Below are positions 63,898-64,000 of a DNA stretch of 64,000 nt, in pieces. The position numbers and the translations under genes are program-made. How positions within the stretch are numbered: position 1 is the first letter of the stretch; every line of letters starts with the position of its first letter. Below the pieces are notes generated by a model. It was not told where the DNA came from and ran no database searches. It saw only the letters and a program-made list of their open reading frames with translations. Where the stretch lies: NCBI RefSeq assembly GCF_035046485.1, contig NC_085137.1, positions 128,833,703-128,897,702 of the forward strand, in the 5' to 3' direction. This DNA is from Aedes albopictus (Eukaryota > Arthropoda > Insecta > Diptera > Culicidae).

Positions 63898-64000
63898 ATG
63901 TCCAGAAAAAATATTCCGCATAATATTTTACCGTTATAATACTTTTGAATACCAAAACCACAGAAAAACGTAGAAAAAACTCTCAGAGATTCTAGTGTTA

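Noticed and set aside
1..64000. CRISPR array, operon, prophage or bacterial contamination
   Set aside because: No spacer-repeat pattern, no Shine-Dalgarno-led gene runs, and abundant insect-type transposons and SINEs throughout.
1..64000. Endogenous viral element of RNA-virus origin
   Set aside because: No frame resembling flavivirus, rhabdovirus or other viral polymerase or structural proteins was noticed; the only virus-like proteins belong to a BEL/Pao retrotransposon.
1..64000. piRNA cluster
   Set aside because: The density of nested elements would fit, but strand-specific small-RNA data are needed and the sequence alone cannot show it.

Overview
The window is repeat-dense eukaryotic DNA, almost certainly from an Aedes-type mosquito. 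The reasons are a BEL/Pao pol gene, Jockey-, RTE- and I-like LINE remnants, at least five tRNA-derived SINE families including the common Aedes SINE resembling Feilai, the 'TTTGGCCGAATGCC' element, and very many short inverted-repeat elements. The species is an inference from family resemblance. I see no bacterial features, no CRISPR array, no rRNA and no clearly intact host protein-coding gene. The only long coding ORF not explained by tandem repeats is the 3' part of a BEL/Pao polyprotein at the left edge.

Layout. 1-3.3 kb: 3' end of a BEL/Pao element (RNase H, integrase, DUF5641-like tail, then an LTR). 3.3-8.8 kb: a Harbinger-like MITE, a LINE fragment split into two opposite orientations, two foldback elements, and a SINE nested inside a 9-bp-duplicating MITE. 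8.8-17.9 kb: degenerate tandem arrays interrupted by a tRNA-like foldback, a second Harbinger-like MITE, SINEs, a TA-duplicating MITE and two hAT-type MITEs with 8-bp duplications. 18-25.8 kb: unique-looking DNA, the intact MITE of the 'GGCCGAATG' family, an I-clade LINE scrap and a 2.7-kb array of 24-bp units. 25.8-28.6 kb: a 2.7-kb element with long terminal inverted repeats. 28.6-31.3 kb: SINEs. 31.36-34.11 kb: a 2.76-kb hAT-type element, with a perfect 8-bp duplication, filled with the 24-bp array. 34-36 kb: unique. 36.35-38.4 and 45-46.6 kb: two copies of a composite repeat built from two tandem families. 38.9-42.8 kb: a decayed Jockey-clade LINE (with a 61-bp near-perfect hairpin in its RT region) followed by a decayed RTE-like LINE. 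47-50 kb: a 23-bp array with no stop in any frame, broken by two MITEs. 50-54.4 kb: foldbacks and SINEs. 54.4-55.9 kb: unique DNA with a good splice donor. 55.9-62.4 kb: more arrays with a small piggyBac-like MITE and a remnant of a spliced gene near 59 kb. 62.5-64 kb: a region rich in CGCATA/TCGTAT words and a four-copy ~150-bp satellite.

There is no pathway or operon here. What links the pieces is transposition history: several insertions can be ordered by nesting, and the 24-bp arrays sit next to or inside mobile elements. The strongest candidates for something new are the hAT element that carries a 2.2-kb satellite array, the composite two-satellite element present twice, and the 2.7-kb long-TIR element without a recognisable transposase. 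All boundaries were read by eye; ends of decayed elements and arrays can be off by tens of bases.
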